From contig DYFK01000002.1 of the NCBI GenBank assembly GCA_020725265.1, positions 150,288-214,287 on the forward strand: DNA of 64,000 nucleotides, read 5' to 3'. Positions 38,721 through 48,941 of the stretch are shown here, piece after piece. The position numbers and the translations under genes were made by a program. The DNA comes from Hydrogenophilus sp. (GTDB lineage: Bacteria; Pseudomonadota; Gammaproteobacteria; Burkholderiales; Thiobacillaceae). The notes below the pieces were generated by a model, which was given only the letters and a program-made list of their open reading frames with translations, was not told the DNA's origin and ran no database searches. Each line of letters begins with the position of its first letter. Position 1 is the stretch's first letter.

Positions 38721-39617
38721 TCACTTGCCCGCGAACTCTTCCAACTTGCGCGCCCGCACCACGTTGCCGTTGAGACCGGCTTCCTTGGCGGAACCGCCGT
38801 AGGCCAGGGTCATCAGTTGCGAGTAGTAGAGCACCGGGATGTCGAACTTGGTGCCGTACTTCTTGTTGATCTGGCCCTGGTAGACCTCGACGTTGGCCTG
38901 GCACAGCGGGCAGGGGGTGACGATCATCTCGGCGCCGCCGTCGTAGGCGGCCTCGATGATGTCCTTGATCTGCGCCTGCGCCTTTTCCGGCTCGGAGAAG
39001 GCCAGCGCGCCGCCGCAGCAGGTGACCTTCTGGTCGTACTTGACCGCTTCGCCGCCGACCGTCTCGATCAGCTTGTCGAGGTACATGGGATTCTCGAACG
39101 ACTCGCCGGCGATGCCGAACGGCCGGTTGGTCTGGCAGCCCACGTAACCGGCGAACTTCATGCCCGCGAGCGGCTTCTTCACCGGCTTCTTCAATTCGTC
39201 ATAGCCGAGATCCTCGATCAGCACCTCGACCATGTGCCGCACTTCCGGGATCACCTTGATCTGTAGACCGGCTTCCTTCAGCGCGGTCTGGGTGTCGGCC
39301 ATCAGGCGGTCGCTGTGCTCCAGACGCTCCTTCGACTCACGCGCGCCTAGCCAGCAGGCGGCGCAGGTGGCGACGATATCCTGGCCAGGCAGGTTGGACT
39401 CGGCCAGCGCGAAATTGCGCGCGTTCATGACATGCCGAGGCAGTTCGCCGGACTCGGCGTAGCTGACCGAGGCGCCGCAGCAGTTCCAGTCGGGGATTTC
39501 GGTCATCTTGATGTCGAGGGTCTTGCACATCGACTCGACCGAAACCAGATAATTGGAGGCCGACGCGCCCTTCTGGGACGAGCAGCCGGGGTAGAAAGCG
39601 TATTCCTTGCGTGCCAT
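38721..39617 (-). CDS. hdrB: Heterodisulfide reductase subunit B-like protein (Qmo-associated)
   Basis: The 298-residue protein has two CCG domains. The first has Cys12, Cys31, CCG at 46-48 (NCCGASVSYAES) and CAAC. The second has TCCGGALAFSEP and CPLCQ. In HdrB these bind noncubane [4Fe-4S] clusters. Here it is thought to link the Qmo complex to a membrane quinone step or a soluble disulfide carrier. It follows hdrC by 13 bp and is the last gene of qmoA-qmoB-hdrC-hdrB. The start was chosen at ATG 39617 (MARKEYAFYPG). Confidence 0.93.
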   Translation of the reverse strand: MARKEYAFYPGCSSQKGASASNYLVSVESMCKTLDIKMTEIPDWNCCGASVSYAESGELPRHVMNARNFALAESNLPGQDIVATCAACWLGARESKERLEHSDRLMADTQTALKEAGLQIKVIPEVRHMVEVLIEDLGYDELKKPVKKPLAGMKFAGYVGCQTNRPFGIAGESFENPMYLDKLIETVGGEAVKYDQKVTCCGGALAFSEPEKAQAQIKDIIEAAYDGGAEMIVTPCPLCQANVEVYQGQINKKYGTKFDIPVLYYSQLMTLAYGGSAKEAGLNGNVVRARKLEEFAGK

Positions 39618-39630
39618 GTTCCTTGTCTCC

Positions 39631-40263
39631 TTAGCCCTTGGCGGCCTTGCGCTGGGCTTCCAGCTCGTTCGCCTTGGCCAACATGGCGTGGATGCCCTTG
39701 AGATCCTTGCACTTGTGACCACCGCCGATCGCTTCGAGCGGGTTCAGGCGGCCCGCCTTGACCAGGCCGAGCGCGACCGTCTGCATTTCCATGGCCTTCT
39801 TGATGCCGGCGCCAAGTCCGTCCTTGAAGTACAGGGACTGGGTCAGCTTGACCTCGTTGACCCGACCGTACTTGGTGGCGTTGTTCCAGAAGGTCCTGGA
39901 CAGGTGCATGGTCGGCTGATTCTTGGGCGCGCGGCCGATGCGGTAGGCATATTCGGCGATACCGTGCATGACGTGGGTGACCGGCACCTTGCGCGGGCAA
40001 CGCACGTAGCAGTTGTAGCAGGACGTGCACATGTACATGCCCTGGGCGTTCAGCACTTCCTCGCGTTTGCCGGCGCGGATCAGCATGAAGATTTCCTGCG
40101 GCGGGTGGTCCCAGCCGGAGTGGAAGTTGGTCGGGCAGGAGCCGGAGCACAGGCCGCACTGCATGCACATCTTGACCCACTCGCCCATCTCGGCCTGCTC
40201 TTCAATCTCCTTCAGGAAATTGTTCTTGTAGCGTTCGGCCATCTGTTGATTCAAATCGCTCAT
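39631..40263 (-). CDS. hdrC: Heterodisulfide reductase subunit C-like protein (Qmo-associated)
   Basis: The 210-residue soluble iron-sulfur protein has two [4Fe-4S] motifs: CMQCGLCSGSCP (Cys33, 36, 39, 43) and CTSCYNCYVRCP (Cys79, 82, 85, 89). It contains no membrane helices, unlike QmoC, which fuses an HdrC-like part with a haem membrane domain. It passes electrons between QmoAB and HdrB. It follows qmoB by 10 bp. Confidence 0.94.
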   Translation of the reverse strand: MSDLNQQMAERYKNNFLKEIEEQAEMGEWVKMCMQCGLCSGSCPTNFHSGWDHPPQEIFMLIRAGKREEVLNAQGMYMCTSCYNCYVRCPRKVPVTHVMHGIAEYAYRIGRAPKNQPTMHLSRTFWNNATKYGRVNEVKLTQSLYFKDGLGAGIKKAMEMQTVALGLVKAGRLNPLEAIGGGHKCKDLKGIHAMLAKANELEAQRKAAKG

Positions 40264-40273
40264 CGCAATCTCC

Positions 40274-42529
40274 TTAGAAGCCCTTGAACGGGGACGGCGG
40301 GAAGGACTTGATCAGCGCCGCGTAGTCATTGATCTTCTGCGGCAGCGTGGCGATGTCGGTGATCGCCACTTCCAGATCATGCACCCGTTCGGTCTCCAGG
40401 TTCATGCCCTTGAGCGTATCGCCGACCTTGGACAGACGGTAGCGACCCAGTTCGGAACCCTTGACGAAGTGGCACTGGTACTCCTCGCCGTGCTTGCAGC
40501 CCATCAGCATCACGCCATCGTAGCCGCCGTTGAGCGCGTCGGTGATCCAGATGGTGTTCACCGAACCCAGGCAACGCACCGGGATGACGCGCACATAGGG
40601 GTCGTACTCGTGGCGGTTCATGCCGGCCATGTCGAGCGCGGGATAAGCGTCGTTCTCGCAGGCCAGGATCAGGATGCGTGGCTTCTCGGAGAACTCGTCG
40701 GGCACGTCGACCGCCTTGATCTGCGAGCCGACGGTGTTGACCGAGTAGTTCTCGAACGAGATCACGCGCACCGGGCAGGCGCCCATGCAGGTACCGCAAC
40801 GGCGGCAACGCGATTCGTTGAACAGCGGGAAGCGCTTCTCGTCCTCGTCGATGGCGCCGAACGGGCATTCCACCGTGCAGCGCTTGCACTGCGTGCAGCC
40901 TTCCAGGCGCACGGTGGGGAACGACAGGTCACCGGCGCGCGGGTGCGCGGCCTTGCCGAGACCGGCGTTCTCCATCGCCTGGATCGCCTTCATGGCGGCG
41001 CCGGTGGCGTCTTCCTGGGCTTGCAGGATGTCCATCGGACGACGCACCGGGCCGGCGGTGTAGATGGCGGTACGGCGGGTTTCGTACGGGAAGCAGATGA
41101 AGTGGCTGTCGTTGAAGCCGTGCTTGAACTGCGGCATGTCCGGGCCCTGACGGTAGGTCAGGTTGAGCACGGACTTGGACATCAGTTGCACCACCTGTTC
41201 CTTGGCTTCTTCGTTGCCGCCCTCGGCCTGACGGTTGGCTTCGGACAACTGATCGAGATCGGGACCACTGTTGGGCACGATGCCGGTCGCGAGCACGACC
41301 AGATCGGCCTGGGCCTCGGTTTCCTCGTTCAGGATCAGATCCTTGAACTTCACCGCGCAGGCATTACCACTGGCGGCGACGCTGGAAACCACGCCCTTGG
41401 AGAAGATCACGCCCTTGTTCTGGGCGGCGCGATAGAAGTCCTCGCCATTGCCCGGGGTACGCAGATCGGTGAACAGCACCACGGTGTCGATGTCCGGGTT
41501 GCTGTCCTTGAAGTACATGGCCTGCTTGATGCTGGTGTTGCAGCAGAAGCCGGAGCAGTACTGCAGGTGGGTGCCGGAAGCGTCACGCTGGCCGGCGCAC
41601 TGCACGAACACCACGGACTTGACCGGCTGGCCATCGGACGGCCGGCAGATCGGCTTGCCGGCGGCGGCGGCTTCCTTGGCCAGCGCCTCCAGACCGGCCT
41701 GATCGACCACGTTGGGAGTCTTGCCGTAACCGAATTCGGGCAGCTTGTTGGCATCGTACAGACTGAAACCGGTGGCCTGGACGATGGCGCCGATGTCTTC
41801 CTGGGCGATGGCGCCGGATTCGATGGCGATCTCGACCTTGAAGCGACCTGGCGCGCCGTCGGTCTTGGCAATGGTGGCGTTGAGGTAGACCTTGATGTTG
41901 GCGTCCGCCTCGATGCGCGCGACCATGTCGGCGACACCGTTGTCCTCGGGCGCCTTGAACGGTTCACGGGTCGGCACGCGCTTGTGCAGCTTGGCGGCCC
42001 AGCCACCCAGGGTGGCGGATTTCTCGACCAGCACGACCTTGTAGCCAGCCTTGGAGGCTTCCAGGGCGGAGGTCATGCCGGACATGCCGCCACCAACCAC
42101 CAACAGGGTCTTGACGCTGCCGGTCTTCTGGTTGCCCGGCGGCACGGTCATCGCCTTGACCTCGGCGCAGGCCATGCGCACATAGTCCTCGGCCATTTCC
42201 TGCGTGGTTTCCCGGGCTTCCTCGGTATCGGGACGGATCCAGATCACGCCTTCGCGCAGGTTGCCGCGGCTCATGGCGACGGTCGGGAAGTTGAACGCCT
42301 CGGTCTTGGCGCGGCGCGAACACGCGCAGATGGCCGCGTGGGTGACGCCCTCGTTGTCGATGTCGTCGCGGATCATCGCCACGCCCTCGGCGGAGCAGAG
42401 GAAGTCATGCTCGCGCACGAGATTCATCTTGCCGGATTTGGTGGCGACCTTGGCAAGGGCGGCGGTATCCAGGCGAGTACCCAGCTCGCAGCCCTTGCAG
42501 ATGTAAGCAGCAGTTTTCGTTTCAGCCAT
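40274..42529 (-). CDS. qmoB: Quinone-interacting membrane-bound oxidoreductase subunit QmoB
   Basis: The 751-residue flavo-iron-sulfur protein is HdrA-like. An N-terminal part has CKGCELG (Cys11, Cys14). An FAD domain has VVGGGMSGM (from 144) and QCAGQRDASG/CSGFCCNTSIKQ, and two [4Fe-4S] ferredoxin motifs lie at 545-586 (CTQCKRCTVECP, CRRCGTCMGACP). A C-terminal MvhD-like domain (about 615-745) has CLGSVNTIWI and GCKHGEEYQCHF. It exchanges electrons with APS reductase and QmoA. The ATG at 42529 was chosen (GGAGG 10 bp upstream); it lies 5 bp past the qmoA stop. Confidence 0.95.
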   Translation of the reverse strand: MAETKTAAYICKGCELGTRLDTAALAKVATKSGKMNLVREHDFLCSAEGVAMIRDDIDNEGVTHAAICACSRRAKTEAFNFPTVAMSRGNLREGVIWIRPDTEEARETTQEMAEDYVRMACAEVKAMTVPPGNQKTGSVKTLLVVGGGMSGMTSALEASKAGYKVVLVEKSATLGGWAAKLHKRVPTREPFKAPEDNGVADMVARIEADANIKVYLNATIAKTDGAPGRFKVEIAIESGAIAQEDIGAIVQATGFSLYDANKLPEFGYGKTPNVVDQAGLEALAKEAAAAGKPICRPSDGQPVKSVVFVQCAGQRDASGTHLQYCSGFCCNTSIKQAMYFKDSNPDIDTVVLFTDLRTPGNGEDFYRAAQNKGVIFSKGVVSSVAASGNACAVKFKDLILNEETEAQADLVVLATGIVPNSGPDLDQLSEANRQAEGGNEEAKEQVVQLMSKSVLNLTYRQGPDMPQFKHGFNDSHFICFPYETRRTAIYTAGPVRRPMDILQAQEDATGAAMKAIQAMENAGLGKAAHPRAGDLSFPTVRLEGCTQCKRCTVECPFGAIDEDEKRFPLFNESRCRRCGTCMGACPVRVISFENYSVNTVGSQIKAVDVPDEFSEKPRILILACENDAYPALDMAGMNRHEYDPYVRVIPVRCLGSVNTIWITDALNGGYDGVMLMGCKHGEEYQCHFVKGSELGRYRLSKVGDTLKGMNLETERVHDLEVAITDIATLPQKINDYAALIKSFPPSPFKGF

Positions 42530-42534
42530 GTTTC

Positions 42535-43818
42535 TCAAGCCTCCGCGCGGGCGACTTTGTTGACGACCTGGATGGCGCGCAGCGCGGCCGCGGTGGCGCT
42601 TTGCACGGCGCGGTTGACATCCAGCGCGTTGGTGGCGCAGCCGGCGCCGAAGATGCCGGCGTTGGCCGGATCGGCCATGATGAAGCCGGAGGAATCACTC
42701 ATCACTTCAGCGGGGATGTTCACACCCTTGACGGATGGCTCCATGCCCAGCGCCAGCACCACCAGGTCATGCGTGTTGGCGTAGCGGATGTAACCCTCGG
42801 TGTTGACGCCGTTGCAGACCGGGTTGCCGGCCTTGTCCTCGGTGATGCGGGCCACCTTGGATTTGACGAAGGTGACGTTCGGGTTGGCCTTGACCTTCTG
42901 GTAGAAGTCCTCGAAGCGATCGATGGCACGGATGTCGATGTAGTAGATCGTCGACTTGCCTTCATCGCCGTAGGCTTCCTGCACGTAATGGGTCTGTTTC
43001 AGCGAGCCCATGCAGCAGAAGCGCGAACAGTGGCGCAGGTGGTTCTCGTCGCGCGAGCCGGCGCACTGGATGAAGGCGATGTTCCTGGCTTCCTTGCCGT
43101 CGGAGGGACGCAGGATCTTGCCGCCCGTGGGGCCATGCGGGTCGGCCAGGCGCTCGAACTCCACATTGGAGATGACGTTGGGGAAACGGTCGTAGCCGTA
43201 GTAGACGATCTTGGCGGCGTCATACGGTTGCCAGCCGGTGGCCCAGACGATGGCGCCGGCGTTCAGGCTGATGGTTTCCTCCTGATCGTCCAGGTTCACG
43301 GCGTCGTACTTGCAGGCGGCCTTGGCGCGCTCGGCGTCGGGCGTGCCGATGATCGACGGATCGATTACGTAGCGCTGGGGATAAGCCATGCTGGACGGCA
43401 GATAGGCCGCCTTGACCTTGCCCAGGTTGTAGTTGAACGCATCGTCGATCTCGGTGGTGACAGCCTTGCCGCACTCACCGCAAGCGGTGCAGTTGGCGTT
43501 CACGTAACGGGGCTTGAGCTTGACGGAGACGCTGTAGGCACCCTTGGCGCCGGTGATGCCGGTCACTTCCGCAAGGGTCAGCACCTGGATGCGCGGATTG
43601 GCTTTCAGCCGGCGCAGGTTGATTTCCAGGCCGCAGGTGGGATGGCACATCTTGGGGAAGTACCGGTAGAGCTGAACGGTACGGCCGCCCAGATACGGGT
43701 TCTTCTCCACCAGCACGACTTGCTTTCCGGTTTCGGCCGCTTCCAGCGCCGCCGTCATGCCGGAAATGCCGCCGCCCACGACCAGAATGGTCTGGTTGGT
43801 CGCCACTACAGACGTCAT
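42535..43818 (-). CDS. qmoA: Quinone-interacting membrane-bound oxidoreductase subunit QmoA
   Basis: The 427-residue flavoprotein is HdrA-like: VVGGGISGMTAALEA FAD motif near residue 14, GGRTVQLYRYFPKMCHPTCG, a NCTACGECGKAV cysteine segment, and QCAGSRDENH/CSRFCCMGSLKQ shared with HdrA. With QmoB it moves electrons between the quinone pool and APS reductase; in sulfur oxidisers it is thought to run from sulfite oxidation toward quinone. The ATG at 43818 has GGAGG 6 bp upstream. It is the first gene of qmoAB-hdrCB. No aprBA lies in the window. Confidence 0.95.
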   Translation of the reverse strand: MTSVVATNQTILVVGGGISGMTAALEAAETGKQVVLVEKNPYLGGRTVQLYRYFPKMCHPTCGLEINLRRLKANPRIQVLTLAEVTGITGAKGAYSVSVKLKPRYVNANCTACGECGKAVTTEIDDAFNYNLGKVKAAYLPSSMAYPQRYVIDPSIIGTPDAERAKAACKYDAVNLDDQEETISLNAGAIVWATGWQPYDAAKIVYYGYDRFPNVISNVEFERLADPHGPTGGKILRPSDGKEARNIAFIQCAGSRDENHLRHCSRFCCMGSLKQTHYVQEAYGDEGKSTIYYIDIRAIDRFEDFYQKVKANPNVTFVKSKVARITEDKAGNPVCNGVNTEGYIRYANTHDLVVLALGMEPSVKGVNIPAEVMSDSSGFIMADPANAGIFGAGCATNALDVNRAVQSATAAALRAIQVVNKVARAEA

Positions 43819-44017
43819 GTATCGCCTCCGATGGGTGAAGACTTGGGGATTCGAAATCAAAAAGAATGGCGGGCGAGCGCCATCAAAATAGGCGCGAATG
43901 TTACCCGCAAAGGAGTCAGGCTGGCCGCATTGGTTTAATCGAAAGTTCTTATGAATGAATAGACTGGGTAAATCCAAGCTGACCCGAGGGTTGCCCCTGG
44001 CGAGGGCAAACGTCTGG

Positions 44018-44044
44018 TTGACCGTGTTGATCGGCATGCATAAT
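44018..44044 (+). promoter_or_regulatory. Candidate promoter for flgP-flgT
   Basis: TTGACC (44018-44023) and CATAAT (44039-44044) are separated by 15 bp, shorter than ideal, 35 bp before the flgP-like ATG. It lies in the 261-bp divergent gap between qmoA and flgP (43819-44079). The rest of that gap shows only two small hairpins (near 43866 and 43991) and no ORF; I found no convincing qmoA promoter. Confidence 0.3.
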
Positions 44045-44079
44045 GTCCCACCGCCATCCTCAGTACCGCTCAACCCGCC

Positions 44080-44904
44080 ATGCGTCCAACCCTTCTCGCC
44101 CCCCTGCTCGCGTTGTTCCTCACCGGTTGCGCTGGCATGCCGGACATGTCCAGCCACGGTGATTCCGGCCCCAGTCAGGTCGTCGCCATCGAAGCGGTTG
44201 ATCAGGCCGGGAATCCGGTGATCGGCGCCGAATGCACGCTGGGCAACGATCGTGGCCAATGGACCCTGACCGCGCCGGGCGCCACCCGGGTCGGCCGCAG
44301 CCTGGCGCCTCTGGCGATCACCTGTGCCAGGGATGGACTGATTGGCGCGCTGATGCTGACCACCGACACCCAGAAGTTCGGTTGCGGCACCGCCAGTCTG
44401 TGCGCCTATCCCGGACTTGCCCGGGTCTCGCTGCGCGAGCCGAATCCGGTCGGCTCGCCACCAGGCCGCGCCAGCCTCAAGGTTTCCGGCCACGGCGCGC
44501 CACCGCGCGACGAATCGATGTCAGCCGGACAGCGCCGCCTGATGGCCATGCGCGCGTCCAAACTCGATGCCTATCGGGCCTTGGCGGAACAACTCCACGG
44601 CGTCCGCGTGAACGGCAACAGCACGGTCGCCGACATGGTCATCCGTGGCGACAGTTTCCGTGTCCATGTCGATGCCTGGCTACGCGGAGCGCGCGAACTC
44701 GGCACCACCTCGCACCCCGACGGCAGCATCGAAACGGAACTGGAACTGGTGCTGGATCAGGCATTTTTCGACGGTTTCCGCGGGCGCGCCGGATGCGGCG
44801 GACAGACCACCTGCGCGGAATCCGGCCGAGCCGGCTGCGCGCCCACTGGTGCCATCGGCCCCGGCTGCGCCTATCCGGACGGCAATTTCTACCTCGCTCG
44901 CTGA
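44080..44904 (+). CDS. flgP: FlgP-like outer-membrane lipoprotein (LPP20 domain)
   Basis: The 274-residue lipoprotein has signal sequence and lipobox LTGC (Cys17). Residues 30-135 form a beta-rich N-terminal extension with several Cys. Residues 150-230 match the LPP20/FlgP domain (AMRASKLDAYRALAEQLHGV, VRGARELG-like and ELELVLDQAFFDG). The tail has four Cys (239, 245, 253, 263). In Vibrio FlgP forms the H-ring or outer disc of the flagellar basal body. The identification is supported by the FlgT-like gene 9 bp downstream. It is much longer than Vibrio FlgP (about 140 residues). Confidence 0.75.
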   Translation: MRPTLLAPLLALFLTGCAGMPDMSSHGDSGPSQVVAIEAVDQAGNPVIGAECTLGNDRGQWTLTAPGATRVGRSLAPLAITCARDGLIGALMLTTDTQKFGCGTASLCAYPGLARVSLREPNPVGSPPGRASLKVSGHGAPPRDESMSAGQRRLMAMRASKLDAYRALAEQLHGVRVNGNSTVADMVIRGDSFRVHVDAWLRGARELGTTSHPDGSIETELELVLDQAFFDGFRGRAGCGGQTTCAESGRAGCAPTGAIGPGCAYPDGNFYLAR

Positions 44905-44913
44905 CGCCCGGCG

Positions 44914-46134
44914 ATGCCACGAGCATGCCCGCCCAGATTGCTGGTGTTGCTGGCTTCGGCGCTGATTCTGGCGCTGCCGACGCACGCCGAGATCGTCGAA
45001 GCCACCGGTGTCGCCAGTCTTGATGCCGGCCAGGAAGCGGCACGTCCCCTGGCGATCGAGGACGCGTTGACCGCTGCGGCCCGTGTCCACGGCACGCGAT
45101 TCCAGGGCCATGGCGAGCTGGATCGTGGACATGCCTTGGAAAGTGGCCGGCTGGCCAGCACCTCGCGCGCGCGATTGATCGAAGTCGTCGAGGAGCGTGA
45201 GATTGACGGGCTACTTCACGTTCGCGTCCGCGCCGAGACCAGCGGCACCCATGACAACGCTTGCGAGCGTACCGGTTCGGCGCCACGCAAGCGGATCGCC
45301 GCCAGTTTCGCGACCCTGGCCGACCCTCTCCATGTCCAGGACTTGCGTGACCTTGGCGAGGGTCTGCCGCGGGCGTTGCTGGCCCATCTGAATCGCGATG
45401 GCGATTTCCTGATCGCCAACGAGCACCCGATACCGGCCCTGCCTGCTCCATCCTCGCCGGAACGGATCGTAGCCCTGGCTGACCAGATCGACAGCCAGTT
45501 CATCATCGAGACCCGCCTGCTCGATGCCGGCGTTGGTGACCGCAACCAATCCCGGGTCACCTTCGTTTCCGGCGAAAGCGGCTATCACGACCTCAGTCTG
45601 GAACTGCCCTTCCTGCCCCGACTCGGCTTCAAGCGGGAACCGGCAAGCCGCCGACTGGAACTGTCGCTCGCCATTCACGACGGCCTGACCGGGGCGACGG
45701 TGGCGCGGCACATCCTGACGGAGGACGTGAGCGGTCGGGTCTGGGTCGGTCTGGACAAGCCTTTCGGCGGCCGCGCATTCCTCGACACGGCCACCGGCCA
45801 GGCCTTCGACCGCCTGCTTGCCCGCGCCGCCGATCTGACGCGCCAGGAGCTGTCCTGCCTGCCATTCAGCGCGCGCATCGTCGACATCGATGGCGATACC
45901 GCCTATATCGATGCCGGCACGCTGGCGCGCATCAAGCCGGGTGACACCTTCATCGTCTACCGTCGCGGCGGCAAACCCGTCCAGTCCTTGCGCGGCGGAA
46001 GACTGCTGGGCACCATGGAAACGCCGGTGGCCACCGCCACGGTCACCCAGGCCCAGCCGCTGTTCGCGGTCACCACGCTGACTGGCGCAGGCGACCGTCC
46101 GGCGCGCGCCGGCGATCTGGTCCGCCTCAGGTAA
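44914..46134 (+). CDS. flgT: FlgT-like flagellar H-ring protein
   Basis: The 406-residue protein has a signal peptide (cleavage probably after THA, residue 25). Three domains follow in the order of FlgT: an N-terminal domain ([24 protein letters not shown] region), a middle domain ([26 protein letters not shown]) and a C-terminal SH3-like barrel ([25 protein letters not shown]). In Vibrio, FlgT builds the H-ring and helps assemble the motor T-ring. It lies downstream of flgP. Its stop overlaps that of convergent valS by 8 bp. Confidence 0.78.
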   Translation: MPRACPPRLLVLLASALILALPTHAEIVEATGVASLDAGQEAARPLAIEDALTAAARVHGTRFQGHGELDRGHALESGRLASTSRARLIEVVEEREIDGLLHVRVRAETSGTHDNACERTGSAPRKRIAASFATLADPLHVQDLRDLGEGLPRALLAHLNRDGDFLIANEHPIPALPAPSSPERIVALADQIDSQFIIETRLLDAGVGDRNQSRVTFVSGESGYHDLSLELPFLPRLGFKREPASRRLELSLAIHDGLTGATVARHILTEDVSGRVWVGLDKPFGGRAFLDTATGQAFDRLLARAADLTRQELSCLPFSARIVDIDGDTAYIDAGTLARIKPGDTFIVYRRGGKPVQSLRGGRLLGTMETPVATATVTQAQPLFAVTTLTGAGDRPARAGDLVRLR

Positions 46135-48865
46135 GTCTGGCGCGCTGGACGCGGACCTTGTCCAGAATCACGCTGAAATCGGCCAATCGTCCGCGCTCCT
46201 GCTCCACCACCGCCACCGGCGCCTTGTCGACAAAACCCGGGTTACCCAGCTTGGCCTCCGCCTTCCTGATCTCGCCTTCCAGGCGGGCGATTTCCTTGTC
46301 CAGGCGGGCCTTTTCCGCCACCGGGTCGACTTCGATGTGCAACATCAGGCGCCAGTCGCCGACGATGGCCACCGGTGCGTCGCCATCGGGCAACGTATCC
46401 ATGGCTTTCACCTCGGACAGTCGCGCCAACAACTGCATGTAGGGCGCGTAGGCCATGGTCCGCTCGGTGTCGCCTTCCGCGTAGAGTGGCACCTTGACGG
46501 CCGGGCCGATGTTCATCTCGCCACGCAGGTTGCGGCAGGCGTTGGTGAGTTCCTTCAGGCGGTCCATCTCGGCCACGGCGGCGGCGTCGACACGACCGGC
46601 ATCGGCTGCCGGGAACGCCGCCAGCATGATGCTGTCGCCCTGCGCGCCGGCCAGCGGCGCCACCGACTGCCACAGCTCCTCGGTAATGAAGGGGATGACC
46701 GGATGAGCGAGACGCAGGGTTTCCTCCAGCACCCGGACCAGGGTGCGGCGGGTGGCGCGCTTCGCCGCATCGGAGCCATTGGCGATCTGTGTCTTGGCCA
46801 ATTCGACATACCAGTCGCAATACTCGTCCCAGACGAATTCGTAGATGGCGCGGGCGATCTGGTCGAAGCGGTACTGGTTGAAGCCGTCGTGCACGGCCGC
46901 CTTGGCGGTTTCCAGGCGCGACAGGATCCAGCGGTCGACGAAGCTGTATTCCAGCGGCAGCGCCTCGTCGAGGCCGGTGTCCTGGCCTTCGCAGTTCATT
47001 AGCACGAAGCGGGTGGCGTTCCACAGCTTGTTACAGAAGTTGCGATAGCCCTCGCAGCGTTGCAGGTCGAACTTGATGTCGCGACCGTGGGTGGCCAGCG
47101 AGGCGAAGGTGAAACGCAGGGCATCGGTGCCGAAACTGGCGATGCCGTCCGGGAATTCCTTCTTCGTGGTCTTGGCGATGCTCTCAGCCTGCTTGGGGTT
47201 CATCAGGCCGGTGGTGCGCTTGGCGACCAGGTCGTCGAGGGAAATGCCGTCGATCAAATCAATGGGGTCGAGCACATTGCCCTTCGACTTCGACATCTTG
47301 TTGCCGTGGGAATCACGCACCAGGCCGGTGACGTAGACCTCCCTGAACGGCACCTTGCCGGTGAAGTGCAGGGTCATCATGACCATGCGCGCCACCCAGA
47401 AGAAGATGATGTCGAAACCGGTGACCAGCACCGAGGTCGGCAGGTAGGCCTTCAACTCCGCCGTATCGTCCGGCCAGCCCAGGGTGGAGAAGGGCCACAG
47501 GGCCGAGGAGAACCAGGTGTCGAGCACGTCCTCGTCGCGGGTCAGCTCGGCGCCGTTGGCCTGCTTCCTCGCTTCGGCCTCGGTGCGGGCGACGTAGACG
47601 TTGCCGGATTCGTCGTACCAGGCCGGGATGCGGTGGCCCCACCAGAGCTGCCGGGACACGCACCAGTCCTGGATGTTTTCCAGCCATTGCCGGTAGGTGG
47701 TGGTCCAGTTCTCGGGCACGAATTTCAGCTCGCCGGAATCGACCACGCCGAGCGCCTGTTTCGCCAAGCCTTCCATGCTCATGAACCACTGGTCGGTGAG
47801 CATCGGCTCGATGACGGCATGGGTGCGGTCGCCGCGCGGAATCATCAGCTTGTGCGGCTTGGCGGACACCAGCAGGCCCTTGGCCTGGAGCTCGTCGAGA
47901 ATCTTCTGGCGGGCGACGTAGCGGTCCAGGCCCTGGTATTCGGCCGGCCCGAAATCGTTGATCTTCGCGTCCAGGGTGAGGACGTTGATGGCCGCGAGGT
48001 GATGGCGCTGGCCGACCTGCCAGTCATTGAAATCATGCGCCGGCGTGATCTTCACCACGCCGGTACCGAACTCGCGGTCGACATAGTCGTCGGCGATGAT
48101 CGGAATGGTGCGCTCGGCCACCGGCAGGCGCACCGTCTTGCCGACCAGATGGGCGTAACGCTCGTCGGCCGGGTTCACCGCCACGGCGGTGTCGCCGAGC
48201 AGGGTTTCCGGACGGGTGGTGGCCACGGTCAAGAAACCGCCGCCGTCTTCCAGCGGATAGTTGATCTCCCAGATGAAACCGTCTTCCTCGGTACTCACCA
48301 CTTCCAGGTCGGACACCGCCGTGCCCAGCACCGGATCCCAGTTCACCAGGCGTTTGCCACGGTAGATCAGGCCTTCCTCGTACAGCTTCACGAACACCTC
48401 GGTGACCGCCTTCGAGAGGCCGTCGTCCATGGTGAAGCGCTCGCGCTCCCAGGCCGGCGAGGTGCCCAGGCGGCGCATCTGGCGGGTGATGGTGGAGCCG
48501 GAGTGTTCCTTCCACTCCCAGACCTTCTCCAGGAATTTCTCCCGGCCGAGGTCGTGGCGGGTGATCTTCTGGGCGTCGAGCTGGCGTTCGACCACGATCT
48601 GCGTCGCGATACCGGCATGGTCGGTACCCGGCTGCCAGAGCGTGTTCTCGCCCTTCATGCGGTGGTAGCGGGTCAGCGCGTCCATCAAACCATGCTGGAA
48701 GGCGTGGCCCATGTGCAGGGTGCCGGTCACGTTGGGGGGCGGCAGCAGGATACAGTAATGATCCTTGCCTGGGGCATCGCCCATCTTGAAGTATCCGGCC
48801 CCTTCCCAATGGGCGTACCAGCGTTTTTCGATCTCGTGCGGCTCGAAGGATTTGGCGAGTTCCAT
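46127..48865 (-). CDS. valS: Valyl-tRNA synthetase
   Basis: The 912-residue class Ia synthetase has the HIGH-type TLHMGH (49-54) after PPPNVTG, the CP1 editing domain ([17 protein letters not shown]), the KMSKS signature ([10 protein letters not shown]), the anticodon-binding domain and a C-terminal coiled coil. It charges tRNA-Val and deacylates mischarged Thr. The ATG at 48865 was preferred over an in-frame GTG at 48883, because it fits the family start and the GTG abuts the T-run of a terminator. The leader is notable (see 48884-48941). Confidence 0.97.
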   Translation of the reverse strand: MELAKSFEPHEIEKRWYAHWEGAGYFKMGDAPGKDHYCILLPPPNVTGTLHMGHAFQHGLMDALTRYHRMKGENTLWQPGTDHAGIATQIVVERQLDAQKITRHDLGREKFLEKVWEWKEHSGSTITRQMRRLGTSPAWERERFTMDDGLSKAVTEVFVKLYEEGLIYRGKRLVNWDPVLGTAVSDLEVVSTEEDGFIWEINYPLEDGGGFLTVATTRPETLLGDTAVAVNPADERYAHLVGKTVRLPVAERTIPIIADDYVDREFGTGVVKITPAHDFNDWQVGQRHHLAAINVLTLDAKINDFGPAEYQGLDRYVARQKILDELQAKGLLVSAKPHKLMIPRGDRTHAVIEPMLTDQWFMSMEGLAKQALGVVDSGELKFVPENWTTTYRQWLENIQDWCVSRQLWWGHRIPAWYDESGNVYVARTEAEARKQANGAELTRDEDVLDTWFSSALWPFSTLGWPDDTAELKAYLPTSVLVTGFDIIFFWVARMVMMTLHFTGKVPFREVYVTGLVRDSHGNKMSKSKGNVLDPIDLIDGISLDDLVAKRTTGLMNPKQAESIAKTTKKEFPDGIASFGTDALRFTFASLATHGRDIKFDLQRCEGYRNFCNKLWNATRFVLMNCEGQDTGLDEALPLEYSFVDRWILSRLETAKAAVHDGFNQYRFDQIARAIYEFVWDEYCDWYVELAKTQIANGSDAAKRATRRTLVRVLEETLRLAHPVIPFITEELWQSVAPLAGAQGDSIMLAAFPAADAGRVDAAAVAEMDRLKELTNACRNLRGEMNIGPAVKVPLYAEGDTERTMAYAPYMQLLARLSEVKAMDTLPDGDAPVAIVGDWRLMLHIEVDPVAEKARLDKEIARLEGEIRKAEAKLGNPGFVDKAPVAVVEQERGRLADFSVILDKVRVQRARLT

Positions 48866-48883
48866 ATCGTTGTTCCAGGACAC

Positions 48884-48914
48884 AAAAAACGCGGGGCATT
48901 GCCGCTACCGCGTT
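48884..48914 (-). terminator. Intrinsic terminator in the valS leader
   Basis: On the minus strand AACGCGG and CCGCGTT (48908-48914 and 48888-48894) close a 13-nt interval that can form an inner stem (GGC-AAT-GCC), followed by six T residues. The T-run ends 18 bp before the valS ATG, so it lies within any valS transcript starting upstream. It could end the holC transcript or act as an attenuator. Confidence 0.7.
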
Positions 48915-48935
48915 CGTAAAAATTCAGAAACCGGG

Positions 48936-48941
48936 ATTATA
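48936..48941 (-). promoter_or_regulatory. Candidate -10 box of valS promoter
   Basis: A perfect TATAAT (minus strand) lies 5 bp downstream of the preceding gene's stop and 70 bp before the valS ATG, upstream of the terminator at 48884-48914. The -35 region is poor (CAGGAT at 17 bp). If used, transcripts would cross the terminator before reaching valS. Confidence 0.45.
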
